Source of the DNA: Saprospiraceae bacterium
GTDB lineage: Bacteria > Bacteroidota > Bacteroidia > Chitinophagales > Saprospiraceae
NCBI GenBank assembly: GCA_029262975.1
Contig: JAJCYJ010000072.1
Location: forward strand, 1-8,085
Direction: 5' to 3'
Length of the DNA: 8,085 bases
Below, piece by piece: positions 6,570 through 8,085 of the stretch. The position numbers were made by a program, and so were the translations under genes. Within the stretch, counting starts at the first letter, position 1. Every line of letters starts with the position of its first letter. The notes beneath the pieces are model-generated. The model was not told the DNA's origin, did not search any database, and saw nothing but the letters and a program-made list of their open reading frames with translations.

Positions 6570-7337
6570 TTATAGACTTTGAGTAGCAATTACAGTAGAT
6601 AAATTTGGTTGCTTGCTGCCTCCCTTGGGTTCAATTGTAATATTCAATGAATGAGCATTAGGGAGATAATTAATAGGAATGGCATCGATGATTGCTTCAC
6701 TCGCATTGAAGGTGCCAAGATTGTGCATTTGATCATTTATGTCTGCCCATAATTGAAACGTCTGATTTGCCGATATGGACGGAAGTTCTACTACTCTCAA
6801 TAATGATTTTTCAATTTCATTATTCCAATAAATAATCACCTTGCTTTCCGATGCAGTGACCGTTCCTTTCAGAACTACAGGTATGGTCCCAGAGTGGTTG
6901 ATAAATTCATATCGCTCAGAAAGTAATTCATAGTCTGTAAGTAATTTTTCAAATTCTTCGGATTGCTCGGTAAGTATTATTTGAGTCTCTCGTGCCTGCA
7001 GTTGCCAGAATATCCAACTGGCTAAAATTCCAATTAAAAATGCGGCACCAAACTTCCACCACAAGGACGGAAGTTGCACAACCTTCCTGTCCTCAGTAGG
7101 CGTACTTAATTGATTATTGATATTTTTTATAATGCATTCTTTGCGCTTTTCAGATGAATGCTCCTTGGGCTGTCGAATTGCTTTCTCCCTGCTTAACTCA
7201 AGACTCTTCAGCTTGTCCCTTATTACTTTATGCTCAATCCTCAACAAGTCTACTTTGATTTTCTCCTGCTGCGTTACATTCCCTGAAACGTAGCGATCCA
7301 GCAGATCGGAAGATAATATGTCCCCGATATGTTCCAT
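6570..7337 (-). CDS. RskA-type anti-sigma factor
   Basis: A 255-residue membrane-anchored anti-sigma factor. The N-terminal cytoplasmic part (1-90) starts with SSDLLDRYVSGNVTQQE, the typical opening of this group, and lacks the HxxxCxxC zinc motif. A transmembrane segment lies at about 94-113 (WKFGAAFLIGILASWIFWQL). A coiled coil follows (114-145), then an extracytoplasmic RskA domain (about 150-250) with FQLWADINDQMHNLGTF and SLNITIEPKGGSKQP, its most conserved stretch. Such proteins hold an ECF sigma factor at the membrane until a signal releases it. They are normally encoded directly after that sigma gene, but the 748 bases upstream in the window contain no sigma-like frame, only repeats. 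The gene may be an orphan, or its partner may lie further away. The ATG at 7335-7337 fits the family start. Confidence 0.88.
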   Translation of the reverse strand: MEHIGDILSSDLLDRYVSGNVTQQEKIKVDLLRIEHKVIRDKLKSLELSREKAIRQPKEHSSEKRKECIIKNINNQLSTPTEDRKVVQLPSLWWKFGAAFLIGILASWIFWQLQARETQIILTEQSEEFEKLLTDYELLSERYEFINHSGTIPVVLKGTVTASESKVIIYWNNEIEKSLLRVVELPSISANQTFQLWADINDQMHNLGTFNASEAIIDAIPINYLPNAHSLNITIEPKGGSKQPNLSTVIATQSL

Positions 7338-7560
7338 TATAAGCCGATGTAAAAGAAGGATGTAGTAAGCATCACGGTGATTTGTACGTTGAATTTTGAA
7401 AATATACGGAGTGCTCGAATCAGATTATAGTTCCATTTGGAATAGGTCTCACTATATTGATTGGGTACTATCTCACGTATTTATAGAAACTCTTTTTGGG
7501 TAAAATAGTTTTCAAATAGGATGTGTTATAATAATCTATTAATCGATTCATTTTTCTCCT
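7338..7560. other. Upstream region of the anti-sigma gene
   Basis: No gene and no sigma-factor remnant that I can recognise in any frame. No convincing promoter motif. This is where the 3' end of an ECF sigma gene would be expected in a standard sigma/anti-sigma operon. Confidence 0.45.
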
Positions 7561-7576
7561 TAGGGGTATACCTCTA
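7561..7576. repeat. 16-bp near-palindrome
   Basis: TAGGGGTATACCTCTA pairs with itself along its full length with one G-T wobble. It lies just ahead of the first copy of the modular repeat and may belong to the same repeat family. Confidence 0.4.
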
Positions 7577-7628
7577 TGGATCGAAAGATGGCTGTTCATC
7601 CTCATCACGCCAAAATTCTTAAAAACTC

Positions 7629-7743
7629 GAGCATACAAACTTGAACTCAATCTGTCGTCCCTACAGGACTGTTTATGCAGGATAAATTGGGAAGTTATAG
7701 TTTGAATAGCACCGGAGGGGCAAAACATTACAACCCGGGTTGT
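7629..7743. repeat. Modular palindromic repeat, copy A
   Basis: Begins with a 42-base box (7629-7670) starting GAGCATACAAAC and ending with GTCC...AGGACT. A degenerate GCACC-GGA-GGGGC module follows (7709-7721), then the 14-bp perfect palindrome ACAACCCGGGTTGT (7730-7743). The 42-base box matches copy B at 36 of 42 positions. The section after it (GACTGTTTATGCAGGAT) aligns with copy C. Confidence 0.65.
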
Positions 7744-7767
7744 CAGGCATCGGATTCATAAAAATTA

Positions 7768-7848
7768 GAGCATACAAACCTGAATTAAAGGTGTCGTCCT
7801 TACAGGACTAATATTTATAATGACTTGTCCCAGGGTCTAGCGACCCTG
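7768..7848. repeat. Modular palindromic repeat, copy B
   Basis: The 42-base box at 7768-7809 ends in the dyad GTCCT-TAC-AGGAC. A third-module hairpin CAGGGTC-TAGC-GACCCTG follows at 7831-7848. The middle GCCCC/GGGGC module is absent, so this copy is shortened relative to copies A and C. Confidence 0.65.
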
Positions 7849-7857
7849 TCTACGATA

Positions 7858-7958
7858 TACCGTCCTTACAAGACTGTATAAGCAGGATGAATATGGGATT
7901 TAACGTCTGAAAAGCCCCGGAGGGGCGGCACATTTTAGCCAGGGTCGTGAGACCCTGG
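7858..7958. repeat. Modular palindromic repeat, copy C
   Basis: Lacks the GAGCATACAAAC part but has CGTCCTTACAAGACT (7861-7875), then GTATAAGCAGGAT, the hairpin GCCCC-GGA-GGGGC (7914-7926) and the 8-bp hairpin CCAGGGTC-GTGA-GACCCTGG (7939-7958). It is the best preserved example of the second and third modules. Confidence 0.65.
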
Positions 7959-8085
7959 ATTTATAGGGTAGCTAGAAAGAGCTCTGTAGGAGCGACAGTT
8001 TCGTTGAACATAAAAGAAATCCGTGAAATGGTTATTATCCGGATCGATCCTATTACTCATGAGTAATTTTATTCTTTGTCCCAGG
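7959..8085. repeat. Palindromes after copy C and start of a further copy at the edge
   Basis: Contains AGAGCTCT (7978-7985), GGATCGATCC (8041-8050) and the 16-bp perfect palindrome ATTACTCATGAGTAAT (8052-8067). The last ten bases, TTGTCCCAGG (8076-8085), are identical to 7825-7834, which lead into the third-module hairpin of copy B. The repeat cluster therefore probably continues past the window. No gene is visible. Confidence 0.5.

Noticed and set aside
7468..7728. 86-codon minus-strand frame
   Set aside because: It runs through repeat copy A and the near-palindrome at 7561-7576. The translation has no recognised domain and is best explained by the repeat.
7629..7958. CRISPR array
   Set aside because: Repeats are few, diverged, unevenly spaced and modular, with internal palindromes and no uniform spacers or cas genes.

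Overview
The window reads as chromosomal DNA from a member of the Bacteroidota. It is AT-rich, start codons lack clear Shine-Dalgarno sequences, and one possible promoter has the TAnnTTTG -7 element typical of the phylum. The gene families also fit: a TPR-containing HisKA_2 sensor kinase paired with a LuxR-type regulator, an RskA-type anti-sigma factor without zinc-binding cysteines, and a cupin with a Tat-like leader. I cannot assign a genus. The assignment rests on style and family resemblance, not on a database search.

Layout, left to right. (1) 1-422, minus strand: the N-terminal third or so of a secreted M28-family peptidase that runs off the left edge. (2) 423-1486: a gene-poor stretch with a dense series of small hairpins (655-870), a decayed LuxR-type HTH gene (948-1216, minus) and a 16-bp palindrome at 1380-1395. 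(3) 1487-2023, minus: an exported single-domain cupin whose upstream region carries a 10-bp inverted repeat. (4) 2194-4640, minus: a two-component operon. A membrane kinase (signal peptide, TPRs, coiled coil, TM, HisKA_2, HATPase) overlaps by one base (TAGTG) a GTG-started response regulator (REC plus LuxR HTH). (5) 4738-5148, minus: a DUF3052-family gene cut by one in-frame TAA; the conserved C-terminus continues in the same frame after the stop. (6) 5149-6146: about 1 kb without a convincing gene, containing a GC-rich palindromic island (about 5713-5847) that looks like a dispersed intergenic repeat. (7) 6147-6509, plus: cutA. (8) 6570-7337, minus: an anti-sigma factor, convergent with cutA, with no sigma-factor gene in the 748 bases upstream of it. 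(9) 7338-8085: no gene, but three diverged copies of a modular palindromic repeat, plus the start of another copy at the very edge.

The intact genes do not form one pathway. The kinase and regulator clearly work together: periplasmic or membrane sensing leads to phosphotransfer to a LuxR-type transcription factor. The cupin 170 bases downstream is a possible but unproven target. Two genes show decay (the LuxR remnant and DUF3052), and three intergenic regions are rich in palindromes, so the window looks like ordinary chromosome worn by repeat accumulation. I see no clear defence or biosynthetic system. The most checkable unusual points are the interrupted DUF3052 gene, the modular palindromic repeats at the right end, the GC-rich island and the hairpin cluster at 655-870.
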